64,000 bases of DNA from positions 1-64,000 of the forward strand of contig UQSP01000004.1 of the NCBI GenBank assembly GCA_900543755.1. Reading direction: 5' to 3'. Positions 16,060 to 24,917 of this stretch are shown piece by piece. The notes under the pieces were generated by a model. The model had not been told where the DNA came from and did no database searches. It saw nothing but the letters and a program-made list of their open reading frames with translations. Both the position numbers and the translations under genes were made by a program. The number at the start of each line of letters is the position of its first letter. Position 1 is the stretch's first letter. This DNA is from an uncultured Eubacteriales bacterium (GTDB taxonomy: Bacteria; Bacillota; Clostridia; Christensenellales; Pumilibacteraceae).

Positions 16060-17073
16060 ATGGTAAAAGTTGGTATCAACGGTTTCGGCAGAATCGGTCG
16101 TCTTGTCTTCAGGGCAAGCCTTTCCAAGAAGGACCTCGTCGTAGTGGGCGTTAACGATCCGTTCATCGACGTGGCTTACGCCGCTTACATGCTTAAATAC
16201 GACACCATTCACGGTAAATTCGAAGGCACCGTCGAAGTAGAGGACAACGCCCTTGTCGTTAACGGCAAGAAAGTGGTGTTCTTTGCCGAGAAAGATCCCG
16301 CAAACATCGATTGGAAGTCCTGCGGCGCCGAGTACATCGTGGAGTCCACCGGCGTGTTCTGCACCACCGAGAAGGCAAGCGCTCACTTCAACGGCGGCGC
16401 TAAGAAGGTTGTTATTTCCGCTCCTGCTAAGGATAAGGAAACCCCGACTTTCGTTTGCGGCGTTAACCTTGACAAATACACCAAGGACATGAAGGTTGTT
16501 TCCAACGCTTCCTGCACCACCAACTGCCTTGCGCCTTTGGCAAAGGTCATCAACGATAACTTCGGCATCGTGGAAGGTCTTATGACCACCGTTCACTCCA
16601 CGACCGCAACCCAGAAGACCGTCGACGGTCCTTCCGCTAAGGATTGGAGAGGCGGCAGAGCTGCAGCCGGCAACATCATTCCGTCTTCTACGGGTGCTGC
16701 CAAAGCTTGCGCGCTTGTTATTCCCGAAGTTAAGGGCAAACTTACCGGTATGGCTTTCCGCGTTCCCACTTTGGACGTTTCGGTTGTCGACCTTACCGTT
16801 AAACTTGCAAAGCCCGCAACTTACGACGAGATTTGCGAAAAGATTAAGGAAGCCAGCGAGACCACTATGAAGGGTATCCTCGGTTACACCGAAGACGCTG
16901 TGGTTTCTTCCGACTTCTATTCCGACGCGCGTACCTCTATTTTCGATAAGACCGCAGGTATCGCTCTTAACGACACTTTCTTCAAGCTTGTCAGCTGGTA
17001 CGATAACGAATGGGGTTACAGCAACAAGGTTCTCGACCTTATTTCCCATATGGCTAAAGTCGACGCACAGTAA
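16060..17073 (+). CDS. gap: Glyceraldehyde-3-phosphate dehydrogenase, type I
   Basis: Glycolytic enzyme converting glyceraldehyde-3-phosphate, NAD+ and phosphate to 1,3-bisphosphoglycerate. 337 residues. INGFGRIGR at residues 6-14 is the dinucleotide-binding loop; Asp33 after the second strand (VNDP) indicates NAD preference. The catalytic Cys152 is in SNASCTTNCLAP and His179 in TVHSTTATQ. A TTGGAGGAT ribosome site precedes ATG. Codon use favours GCC, ACC and AAG more than its neighbours, as expected for a highly expressed gene. The usual pgk-tpi-gpm partners are not downstream. Confidence 0.97.
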   Translation: MVKVGINGFGRIGRLVFRASLSKKDLVVVGVNDPFIDVAYAAYMLKYDTIHGKFEGTVEVEDNALVVNGKKVVFFAEKDPANIDWKSCGAEYIVESTGVFCTTEKASAHFNGGAKKVVISAPAKDKETPTFVCGVNLDKYTKDMKVVSNASCTTNCLAPLAKVINDNFGIVEGLMTTVHSTTATQKTVDGPSAKDWRGGRAAAGNIIPSSTGAAKACALVIPEVKGKLTGMAFRVPTLDVSVVDLTVKLAKPATYDEICEKIKEASETTMKGILGYTEDAVVSSDFYSDARTSIFDKTAGIALNDTFFKLVSWYDNEWGYSNKVLDLISHMAKVDAQ

Positions 17074-17102
17074 TCGCGTTGAAACAATTCGTTAATTTAA
17101 AT

Positions 17103-17138
17103 TGCACAGTCTCTTTCGGGGGACTGTGCATAATTTTT
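17103..17138 (+). terminator. Terminator of gap
   Basis: TGCACAGTC (17103-17111) pairs with GACTGTGCA (17122-17130), followed by TAATTTTT, 30 bases after the gap stop. Confidence 0.88.
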
Positions 17139-17158
17139 ATTGGCACTTTAGCATGAAA

Positions 17159-17393
17159 AAACCCCCAGTTCTACTGGGGGAAGATAAAAAATAGCTTTAG
17201 CAAATTTTATAATTAAAGAAGTTTACCATATAGCTAATGCGATTTTGTTCCTTTATAGCACGAGGAACCTGTTTTACAGGTGTGCCGTGCGATAGGACGC
17301 TATAGTAAAAGCGATACCCGTTAACGGGTTGGCTGGTAGTTTACCCTTCTAGGGTATGTGCAAACCACCAGTTTAACTGGTGGTTTTGAATTA
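17159..17393. other. Multi-hairpin element of unknown type; possible IS200/IS605-derived palindromic element or structured RNA
   Basis: A 235-base island packed with hairpins. In order: CCCCCAG/CTGGGGG (17162-17180); a closing helix TTTAC..TATAG (17222-17233) with CTATAGTAAA (17300-17309) enclosing GCACG/CGTGC (17258-17262 with 17286-17290), which encloses ACCTG/CAGGT (17267-17281); ACCCG/CGGGT (17316-17329); TACCCT/AGGGTA (17342-17356); and a long AAACCACCAG/CTGGTGGTTT (17362-17386). The outer hairpins share the core CAGTT..ACTG and the right one is followed by TTGAAT. This resembles the ends of IS200/IS605 elements and their guide-RNA-like right ends, but no tnpA or tnpB is present. A cis-regulatory RNA for the GDPD gene 40 bases downstream is the main alternative. 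Confidence 0.6.
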
Positions 17394-17431
17394 AGCGACA
17401 AGAAATATTTTTATAAAAAGGAAAAGTAAAA

Positions 17432-18283
17432 ATGAAACAATATTGTGAAAAACTTTTAAGCGAAATCAAAAACAAAAAAGTCTTAATTTCCTCACACCGC
17501 GGACAGGCGGGGACCAATATTATCGAGAATACTGTTCCCGCATTCAAAAACGCGCTTTTGCACGGCGCCGATATTGTGGAAATGGACGTGGCGATGTCCA
17601 CGGACGGGAAGTATTACGTTTTACACGACGGCAACGAAATGCGCCTTTTGCGCACGGCTAAGAATATCCGCTCCATGACTTCGGAGGAAATCGAAAACCT
17701 TGATTACTACAATTATGAGGGCGTAAAATCCGGCGGTAAAGTTAACCGTTTCGAAGACGTTTTATCCGCGCTTAAGGGGAAATGTCTTATAAATATCGAC
17801 CGCTGCTGGGACCTTAAGTTTGAAAATTTCAATTACCCGTTGGGTGCTTTTGACATAATCAGAAAGCTTAACATGGAAGACCAGATAATATATAAAACCG
17901 GCATAAACGAATATTACCTCAGCGAGATGAAAAAGAACAACGTGCGTTTAATGTATATGCCCATCGTCAACACGCCGGAAGAAGTGGAAAAAGCGGAAAG
18001 TTACGGACTTAACATAGTCGCGCTTGAAGTTATTTATCCTACAGTGGACAACCCCATGGTATCAGACGAAAACATAAAGAAATGGAAGGATAAGGGCTAT
18101 CTTTTATGGACAAACTCCATAAACGTGTGGGACGACTTTGTGATTTCGGGCGGACATGACGATATGCACGCTATTAAAGAGGGAACGGCCGCATGGGATT
18201 TCTGCATCAATAAGGGTTTTGACATCATTCAGACCGACTGGCCTGCGGTACTTAAAAACTATCTTGAGGAAAAAGTCAGGTAA
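17432..18283 (+). CDS. Glycerophosphodiester phosphodiesterase family protein
   Basis: Hydrolyses glycerophosphodiesters from phospholipid breakdown to glycerol-3-phosphate and an alcohol. 283 residues with no signal peptide, so likely cytosolic. Active-site motifs are HRG (residues 22-24), the metal pair EMD (near 50-52) and HDG (near 67), with a TIM-barrel length and a C-terminal QTDWP strand. The GGAAAAG ribosome site lies eight bases upstream. The unusual structured element immediately upstream may affect its expression. Substrate range is not known. Confidence 0.9.
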   Translation: MKQYCEKLLSEIKNKKVLISSHRGQAGTNIIENTVPAFKNALLHGADIVEMDVAMSTDGKYYVLHDGNEMRLLRTAKNIRSMTSEEIENLDYYNYEGVKSGGKVNRFEDVLSALKGKCLINIDRCWDLKFENFNYPLGAFDIIRKLNMEDQIIYKTGINEYYLSEMKKNNVRLMYMPIVNTPEEVEKAESYGLNIVALEVIYPTVDNPMVSDENIKKWKDKGYLLWTNSINVWDDFVISGGHDDMHAIKEGTAAWDFCINKGFDIIQTDWPAVLKNYLEEKVR

Positions 18284-18306
18284 CGTCGTTTTTTTCGGGT
18301 TTTGTT

Positions 18307-18320
18307 AAACGCGCGCGTTT
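18307..18320. promoter_or_regulatory. 14-bp perfect palindrome beside the -35 of the GT-C-like gene
   Basis: AAACGCGCGCGTTT reads the same on both strands and ends four bases before TTGATT. It is a candidate operator. It may be chance, since GCGC runs are common in this genome. Confidence 0.35.
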
Positions 18321-18323
18321 CGT

Positions 18324-18352
18324 TTGATTTTTTTGTAAAATTTTGTTAAAAT
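18324..18352 (+). promoter_or_regulatory. Probable promoter of the GT-C-like membrane protein gene
   Basis: TTGATT (18324-18329), 17-base spacer, TAAAAT (18347-18352). Confidence 0.6.
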
Positions 18353-18381
18353 AAAATATAAATTGTTTCGGAGTTTTGTGC

Positions 18382-19908
18382 ATGAACGGATTTCTTTTTT
18401 CGGTTGCGTCAACAGCAAATATCGGCGCAGGCGTAGCTTTTACGGTAATAGCCGTTATTTTTACGTTTGCCGTACTTCTTACCGCCGTGTGGCTTTTGGC
18501 GCGCTTTATCGGCGCGGATAAGAGCGAAAATGCCGTAAGGTACGTCGTTGCGTTAGTTGCGGCGGGCGTAGTTTTGCGTTTTTTGACGGCGTTTTTTATA
18601 GGCGGTTACAGGTTCGATTTTGCCGTTTACAACCGTATGATAGAGCATTTTTTGACTAACGGCGTTACCAACTACTATTTCAAGCTGGGGCCCGAGGTTT
18701 ATCCGCTTACGTTTTACGTTTTTGCATTGTTCGGCGGATTGGGCAGAGTGTTCGGAATAGCGGCGGATTCGGCGTATTTATCGGTAATGATTAAAATTCC
18801 GTTTATTATTGCCGATGCCGTTACTGCGGTAATACTTTATAAAATCGGCAAAAAGTACATTAATCCGCAAACGGGCGCCGTTATTGCAGGAGTATTCAGC
18901 ATTTGTCCCGTTTTCTTTACGGCTTCCGGAATATGGGGAACTTCGCTTACGCTTTTGTTGCCTTTTATTGCAGGAAGCTTTTATTGCCTTATTGAGAAAA
19001 AACACTTTGCGGCGATAATGCTTTACGCGCTTTCCATGCTTGTTGCGAAAGAAGCGATTTATATTTATCCCGTCTATTTCGTTTATTATCTTTATATTTT
19101 CATACGCGCCTTGGTTGCCGCGGTTAAAGCAAAAAAACCTTTTGGCGAAATCGCAAAAGACGCAAATCTCTCTTTGGCGTACAAGGTTCCCGTATATTTT
19201 GTTTGCGCGTTTTTAATTAAGTACGTCGTGTCTTTGCCGCTTATAGCAGTCGATATGAAAGGCAATCCTTTCACGTTTGTGTACGAATTGTTTTTGGCTC
19301 CGCTTTCTCAGCTTGAATACTTCAGTTACAACGGTTTAAGCGTATTCAATATTTTCGGTTACAACGGGGAAACCGTAAACGTGACTTTCCCCAGCGTGAT
19401 TTTTGCCGTATGTTTTGCTTTGCTTATTACGGGTATCGTTTGCGCGGTTTATTTTTCCAAGAAAAACCGAGCCGTTTTACCTCTTCTTGCGGCATACGTT
19501 TTCTATACGCTTGCAACTTATTTTCTCGACAGCAGCGTGATGAGCCTGTATCCCGTGGTTTTCTTATTACTGCTTGCCTTTGCTTATATCAAAGACAGAC
19601 GTTTATTGCAGGTTTTCTTTGCTACTTCGGTTTTACTGACCGTAAACGCGCTTTCCGCCATGGTTAACGGCGGGTTTATGAACATGCTTTCGGCTTCTTC
19701 GTTCGTTGCGCCTTCTTATACGGGGTCTCCTTTGATGGACGCAGGTTTTGCACTCGGGCTTAATATCGCGCTTTCGGTGCTTGCGGTCGCGACGCATATT
19801 TACCTGACGCTTGTGACGTTTGATATTTCCATGAGCAATAACCGCAAACTTTTAAGCGGCCGCGAAGATATCGGATATTTCGAGGGAATTAAAAAGCTGT
19901 TTAAGTAG
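18382..19908 (+). CDS. Polytopic membrane protein, GT-C / GT87-like glycosyltransferase
   Basis: 508 residues with about twelve hydrophobic segments. After the first helices an extracytoplasmic loop has GYRFDFAVYNRMIEHFL and then YPLTFYVFALFGGLG. This layout, an acidic first loop before a Pro-rich second one, is typical of GT-C transferases that use polyprenyl-phosphate sugars (GT87 or DUF2029-like). Donor and acceptor are unknown. The start is ATG 18382 with CGGAG eight bases upstream. It sits before comM with 12 bases between, but that may be chance. Assignment to GT-C is inferred from topology. Confidence 0.6.
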   Translation: MNGFLFSVASTANIGAGVAFTVIAVIFTFAVLLTAVWLLARFIGADKSENAVRYVVALVAAGVVLRFLTAFFIGGYRFDFAVYNRMIEHFLTNGVTNYYFKLGPEVYPLTFYVFALFGGLGRVFGIAADSAYLSVMIKIPFIIADAVTAVILYKIGKKYINPQTGAVIAGVFSICPVFFTASGIWGTSLTLLLPFIAGSFYCLIEKKHFAAIMLYALSMLVAKEAIYIYPVYFVYYLYIFIRALVAAVKAKKPFGEIAKDANLSLAYKVPVYFVCAFLIKYVVSLPLIAVDMKGNPFTFVYELFLAPLSQLEYFSYNGLSVFNIFGYNGETVNVTFPSVIFAVCFALLITGIVCAVYFSKKNRAVLPLLAAYVFYTLATYFLDSSVMSLYPVVFLLLLAFAYIKDRRLLQVFFATSVLLTVNALSAMVNGGFMNMLSASSFVAPSYTGSPLMDAGFALGLNIALSVLAVATHIYLTLVTFDISMSNNRKLLSGREDIGYFEGIKKLFK

Positions 19909-19920
19909 GAGGGGGTAAGC

Positions 19921-21450
19921 ATGCTTGCCAAAATCAACGGTTACGGCCTGCAGGGAATAGAGGGCTATGCCGTTCAGATGGAAATAGACATCAATAACGG
20001 ATTGCCGGGCTTTGAAATAGTGGGGCTTGCGGATACCTCCGTTAAAGAATCCAAAGAACGCGTGCGCAGCGCGATAAAAAACAGCGGTTTCAAGCTTTCG
20101 CCTAAAAAAATTACGGTTAATCTTGCGCCTGCTTCAATTAAAAAGGAAGGGGCTGTTTATGACCTGGGTATTGCGGCGGGCGTCCTTTACGCTACCGAAC
20201 AATTAGAGTGTCCCGATATCGCTGATTATATTTTCCTTGGCGAGTTGTCTCTTGACGGGAGATTAAGACATATACGCGGTCTTATGCCCATACTTATTTC
20301 CGCGCGCGGCAAAGGCTACAAAAAAATTATCGTGCCCTACGCCAACGCAAATGAGGCAAGTTATATCGACGGTATAGAGGTTTACGCATTCGAAACGCTT
20401 CGGGAAGTAATAAACTTTTTAAACAAAAGCGTCGAATGTCCTCCCGTGGAAAGCCGCAAAATAATGCTTGGAAGCGTCGGAAAATACAAGGAAGACCTCA
20501 AATACGTAAAAGGTCAGTATGTTGCCAAACGCGCTTTGGAAATTGCCGCAGCCGGGGGACATAACGTGCTTATGATAGGTCCGCCGGGCGCAGGTAAAAC
20601 CATGCTTGCAAAGTGTATTCCGTCGATACTTCCCGACTTTACCGTTTCCGAATCGCTTGAAACTACTAAAATTCACAGCGTTGCGGGAGTTTTAAGCGAA
20701 GAAGACGGGCTGGTTTTTGCCAGGCCTTTCCGCTCGCCTCACCATACGGTCAGCCGCGTGGCGCTTACGGGCGGCGGCTCAAACGCAAAGCCGGGAGAGA
20801 TGAGTCTTGCGCATAACGGTGTGCTTTTTCTGGACGAATTGCCCGAGTATCCGAGGTCGTGTCTGGAAATTCTCCGTCAGCCGCTCGAGGACGGAGTCAT
20901 AACCGTTTCGCGCGCGGCAAGGACGGTAGTATATCCCGCGGATTTTATGCTCGTTGCCAGTATGAACCCGTGTCCGTGCGGGTATTACGGCTCTTCCACT
21001 CATGAGTGTTCGTGTACGCCCGCGCAGATAGCGAAATATCTTGCGCGTCTTTCGGGGCCCCTTATGGACAGAATAGATTTACATATTTCCGTAGACAACG
21101 TGACTTACGACGATTTGTCAAGCGATACACTGGCGGAGAGTTCCGAATCCGTACGTAACCGAGTTAACGCGGCGCGCAGGATTCAACTCGAGAGATTTTC
21201 CGGTACAGGCGTGTACAGTAATTCAAAAATGAACGCGCTTATGATACGCGAATATTGTAAACTTGATGACGAAAGCGAAAAGCTTTTACGACTTGCTTTT
21301 GATAAACTGAAGCTTTCGGCGCGTGCTTATTCCAGGATTCTGAAAGTTGCGCGCACGATAGCGGACCTTGAAGGCAGTCGTGATATTTCCTCAAAACATC
21401 TCAGCGAGGCGCTTACATACAGAAGCATGGACAGGGATTATCTTATTTGA
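19921..21450 (+). CDS. comM: YifB/ComM family Mg-chelatase-like AAA+ ATPase
   Basis: Hexameric AAA+ helicase-like protein; ComM drives branch migration during natural transformation in Gram-negatives and is widespread in Firmicutes as YifB. 509 residues: an N-terminal ChlI/Lon-like domain (about 1-170), Walker A GPPGAGKTMLAK (near 220), Walker B LFLDELPE (near 302) and a C-terminal Mg_chelatase_C domain. Strong AGGAGGGGG site before ATG. It overlaps dprA by one base, a pairing linked to DNA processing. Confidence 0.93.
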   Translation: MLAKINGYGLQGIEGYAVQMEIDINNGLPGFEIVGLADTSVKESKERVRSAIKNSGFKLSPKKITVNLAPASIKKEGAVYDLGIAAGVLYATEQLECPDIADYIFLGELSLDGRLRHIRGLMPILISARGKGYKKIIVPYANANEASYIDGIEVYAFETLREVINFLNKSVECPPVESRKIMLGSVGKYKEDLKYVKGQYVAKRALEIAAAGGHNVLMIGPPGAGKTMLAKCIPSILPDFTVSESLETTKIHSVAGVLSEEDGLVFARPFRSPHHTVSRVALTGGGSNAKPGEMSLAHNGVLFLDELPEYPRSCLEILRQPLEDGVITVSRAARTVVYPADFMLVASMNPCPCGYYGSSTHECSCTPAQIAKYLARLSGPLMDRIDLHISVDNVTYDDLSSDTLAESSESVRNRVNAARRIQLERFSGTGVYSNSKMNALMIREYCKLDDESEKLLRLAFDKLKLSARAYSRILKVARTIADLEGSRDISSKHLSEALTYRSMDRDYLI

Positions 21451-22550
21451 TGAAGTCTGTATCCGACAGTAAAATATTATTCTGGCTGTCGCTCGGAGGT
21501 ATTACGCCGAGAAAGCAAACCGAACTTATCCATAAGTGCGGTTCTTTGTCTGAACTTTGGGAAAGTTTTGCCTTCAGCGAAAAGCTTAAGGAATTTATCG
21601 GAGAAAAAGCTTTTGCTTCTTTAAATAGGTTTCACAGTGACGATTTTATAAATTTGTGCCTTGAAAAACTGCGCGGCGAAGGAATAAACGTAATTACCGC
21701 GATAAATCCGTTGTTTCCGAAACTATTGCTTCAGCCCGAAGTCAACGCGCCTTTGGTTTTGTATTATCGCGGTGACATAAACGTTTTCAAAACCGAATGC
21801 GTTGCGGTAGTCGGTACGCGCGCTTGTTCATCTTACGGTAAGCTAATGTCTAAGGTTGTGGCGGGCGAGCTTGCCGAAAACGGAGTAACCGTAGTCAGCG
21901 GTCTTGCGACGGGTATCGACGCGTATGCTCATGCCGCGGCATTGGACGCAAAGGGCAAAACCATAGCGGTGATGGCGGGAGGACTTGACAAAATCACTCC
22001 CGTTTCCAACCTGAAACTTTACGAGAGAATATTGTCCGAAGGCGGTCTTGTCATAAGCGAACATACTCCAAATACGGAAGCGACGAAATATTCTTTTCCC
22101 GAACGTAACAGAATTATAAGCGGATTAAGCCGCGGCGTAGCCGTAATCGAGGCGGGCGAAAAGAGCGGCGCACTTATCACCGCAAGGCTTGCCGCCGAAC
22201 AGAATCGAGAGGTTTTCTGCGTGCCCGGCAACGTTACTTCCTCCAAAAGCAAAGGCTGTCTTGACTTGTTAATGGATGGTGCAAACCTTATCAGAAACGG
22301 CAAGGATATTCTGGAATATCTTTCAATAAAGCCGTTAAAGCAAAAAACAAAATCGGAAATTATTGTTGACAAAGTCGAAAAAAAAGTATATAGTCTTTTG
22401 GAAGCAGGCATAAAATCTCTTGACGGATTGATTGAGGAATGCGGAATCGGGCCTCAGGAGCTTATGCGGGCTTTAGTTAATCTTGAACTAAACGATTTGA
22501 TAGTTCGCGACAGCGCTAACACGTTTTCGTTAAAAAAACCTGATTTGTAA
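21450..22550 (+). CDS. dprA: DNA-processing protein DprA (Smf)
   Basis: Loads RecA on incoming single-stranded DNA in transformation. 366 residues: an N-terminal SAM-like region, the Rossmann-like core with VAVVGTRACSSYGK (near 112), SGLATGIDAYAHAAAL (near 151) and GGLDKITPVSN, and a C-terminal winged-helix DML1-like domain (near 300-360). The start overlaps the comM stop (TGATG), so the two are coupled. topA follows 30 bases later, the common dprA-topA order of Gram-positives. Confidence 0.95.
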   Translation: MKSVSDSKILFWLSLGGITPRKQTELIHKCGSLSELWESFAFSEKLKEFIGEKAFASLNRFHSDDFINLCLEKLRGEGINVITAINPLFPKLLLQPEVNAPLVLYYRGDINVFKTECVAVVGTRACSSYGKLMSKVVAGELAENGVTVVSGLATGIDAYAHAAALDAKGKTIAVMAGGLDKITPVSNLKLYERILSEGGLVISEHTPNTEATKYSFPERNRIISGLSRGVAVIEAGEKSGALITARLAAEQNREVFCVPGNVTSSKSKGCLDLLMDGANLIRNGKDILEYLSIKPLKQKTKSEIIVDKVEKKVYSLLEAGIKSLDGLIEECGIGPQELMRALVNLELNDLIVRDSANTFSLKKPDL

Positions 22551-22580
22551 GTCGTAAATATTTTTCAGTGGAGACGATAA

Positions 22581-24917
22581 GTGAAACTCGTAGTAATAGA
22601 AGGTGCCGGTAAAGTCAAAACGGTGGAAAAATACCTCGGAAAAGGTTATAAAGTTTTCGCTACTAAGGGTCATATACGCGATTTGCCCGCAAAAACGCTG
22701 GCGGTAAACGTAAAGAAAAATTTTGAACCGCGTTACGAGATTCTGCCGGACAAAACTCAGACCGTCAAAGACCTTAAAAATCTGGCGGCAAAAGCGGACG
22801 AAATTTATCTGGCGACCGACCCGGACCGCGAAGGAGAGGCAATTTCCTGGCACATAGCAAACGTTTTAGGTTTAAAGGACGACGCGCCCGTGCGCGTGGT
22901 GTTCAACGAAATTTCTCAAAAAGCGGTACAAAACGGACTTGAGCACCCTAGGGAAATTAATCTTAATCTGGTAGACGCACAGCAGGCAAGGCGTGTTCTT
23001 GACAGACTTGTGGGTTACAAGCTGTCGCCCGTTCTTTGTAAAAAAATACAAAACAACCTTTCCGCGGGGCGCGTTCAATCCGTTACTTTAAGGCTTATAG
23101 TGGAACGGGAACGCGAAATCCGCGATTTCAAGCCCGAAGAGTATTGGCCGTTCTATTCGATTGTAGAAAACGGCGACCGCGTGAAAATCAAGCTTACGCT
23201 TGTCAACAAAAACAAGAAAAAAATAACTCTCAAGTCGAAAGAGGAAGTGGACGCGGTAGTCGCCGACCTTACCGGAAAGGATTACGTCGTCGAAAAAGTC
23301 AAAAAGACGGTTACCAAATCGCACGCTCCCGCGCCGTTTATCACAAGCTCCATGCAGCAGGACGCGCTTAACAAACTTGGTATGACCCTTCAGCAGACTT
23401 CCGCGTCGGCACAAGCTCTTTACGAAGGCGTGGAAATAAAAGGTGAGGGTAAAATCGCGCTTATTACTTATATAAGGACTGATTCCACCCGAATTTCTCC
23501 CGACGCCATAAACGCGGCAAGGGAATTTATTTCCGAAAAATTCGGTAAGGATTATATTCCCGAAAAACCCAATATTTACGCTTCGAAACAGTCCGCGCAG
23601 GACGCGCATGAGGCTATTCGTCCCATAACTCTTACCCGTACTCCCGAAAGTCTTAAGGATTCGCTTAACAGGAACCATTACCGCCTTTACAAACTGATTT
23701 ACGACCGTTTTATGGCAAGCCAGATGAGCGAGGCAAAATATAACTCGGTTTCCGTGGACGTAAGTGCCGGAGATTACGGTTTTAAAGTAAACGGAAAAAC
23801 ATTGCTCTTTAAGGGCTATACCGCGGTTTACAGTAATTACAACGACGAAAACAAAGACGACGAGCAAAACGATAACGTCGGACTGCCCGTAATCAACGAG
23901 GGCGAAATCTTTAAACTTATCGAGCATAAGTTCGAACAGAAGTTCACGAAGCCGCCGGCGCGTTATACCGAGGCCAGCCTTGTAAAACTTATGGAAGAAA
24001 AGGGAATAGGCCGTCCCGCGACTTACGTGCCTACCGTCACGCTTCTGGGCACGCGCAATTATATCCGAAAAGAAGGCAAGTTTTTAGTTCCTACAAAGCT
24101 CGGCGAAGACGTTACCGATATGCTTATAAAGTATTTCCCCGAAATTATGGACGTCAAGTTTACAGCAAATATGGAGGAAAAGCTTGACGATATCGAATTC
24201 GGCGGAAAGGTCTGGCAGAACGTCGTAGGCGAATTCTACGACGGGTTCGAGGATAAAATCGCGGCGGCTAACGGCGACAGTTTTTCCCTTAAAGCGGCGG
24301 CGGAAGTATCGGACGTAAAGTGCGATAAGTGCGGCGCCAACATGGTTATAAGGACGGGTAAATACGGTAAATTCCTTGCTTGTCCCAATTATCCCAAATG
24401 TAAAAACACAAAGCCTTTGGAGCCTGCCGAAAAGGAAGCGGAGCCGACGGAAAACATGGACTCGGATTCTTTTTCACTCAAAAGTTTACCCACTAGGGAG
24501 CCTGACATTAAACCCGAAGCAAGCGGCGAAATTTGCGATAAATGCGGTAAACCCATGGTTATAAGAAAGGGCAAGTACGGTAATTTTCTTGCTTGCACCG
24601 GTTACCCCGAGTGCCGCAACATAAAAAGCCTGAACGCTAAAACGGTTTCGGGCGAAACGGGAGATTTCGGCGCCTGTCCCGTTTGCGGAAAACCGCTAAA
24701 GAAAATCGTCACCAGAAAATCCGTGTTTTACGGTTGCACGGGTTATCCCGATTGCTCCTTTACGTCTTTCGATCCCGTGGGAAAGGAAAAATGTCCCAAA
24801 TGCGGCGCTTATACCGTCGTCAAACACCTTAAAAACGGCGACTTTATAAGATGCTCGGATAAAGATTGCGACTACAATAAACCGCTTGAAAAGGATAAAA
24901 CCGAAATTGAACAATAA
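22581..24917 (+). CDS. topA: DNA topoisomerase I
   Basis: Type IA enzyme that relaxes negative supercoils. 778 residues: N-terminal TOPRIM domain (EGAGKVKTVEKYL; DPDREGEAISWHI), the catalytic Tyr297 in ITYIRTDSTR, then four C-terminal zinc ribbons with CxxC pairs (CDKCG near 578, CDKCG near 653, CPVCG near 698, CPKCG near 740). The start is GTG with GGAG eight bases upstream. The 3' end overlaps the trmFO start by 11 bases. Confidence 0.96.
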   Translation: MKLVVIEGAGKVKTVEKYLGKGYKVFATKGHIRDLPAKTLAVNVKKNFEPRYEILPDKTQTVKDLKNLAAKADEIYLATDPDREGEAISWHIANVLGLKDDAPVRVVFNEISQKAVQNGLEHPREINLNLVDAQQARRVLDRLVGYKLSPVLCKKIQNNLSAGRVQSVTLRLIVEREREIRDFKPEEYWPFYSIVENGDRVKIKLTLVNKNKKKITLKSKEEVDAVVADLTGKDYVVEKVKKTVTKSHAPAPFITSSMQQDALNKLGMTLQQTSASAQALYEGVEIKGEGKIALITYIRTDSTRISPDAINAAREFISEKFGKDYIPEKPNIYASKQSAQDAHEAIRPITLTRTPESLKDSLNRNHYRLYKLIYDRFMASQMSEAKYNSVSVDVSAGDYGFKVNGKTLLFKGYTAVYSNYNDENKDDEQNDNVGLPVINEGEIFKLIEHKFEQKFTKPPARYTEASLVKLMEEKGIGRPATYVPTVTLLGTRNYIRKEGKFLVPTKLGEDVTDMLIKYFPEIMDVKFTANMEEKLDDIEFGGKVWQNVVGEFYDGFEDKIAAANGDSFSLKAAAEVSDVKCDKCGANMVIRTGKYGKFLACPNYPKCKNTKPLEPAEKEAEPTENMDSDSFSLKSLPTREPDIKPEASGEICDKCGKPMVIRKGKYGNFLACTGYPECRNIKSLNAKTVSGETGDFGACPVCGKPLKKIVTRKSVFYGCTGYPDCSFTSFDPVGKEKCPKCGAYTVVKHLKNGDFIRCSDKDCDYNKPLEKDKTEIEQ

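Noticed and set aside
15997..17049. 350-codon minus-strand frame opposite gap
   Set aside because: It arises from the strong codon bias of gap and resembles no protein.
17362..17391. Treating the last hairpin of the structured element as a plain terminator
   Set aside because: It has only four T before G, and no gene just upstream needs it, since gap already ends at 17103-17138.
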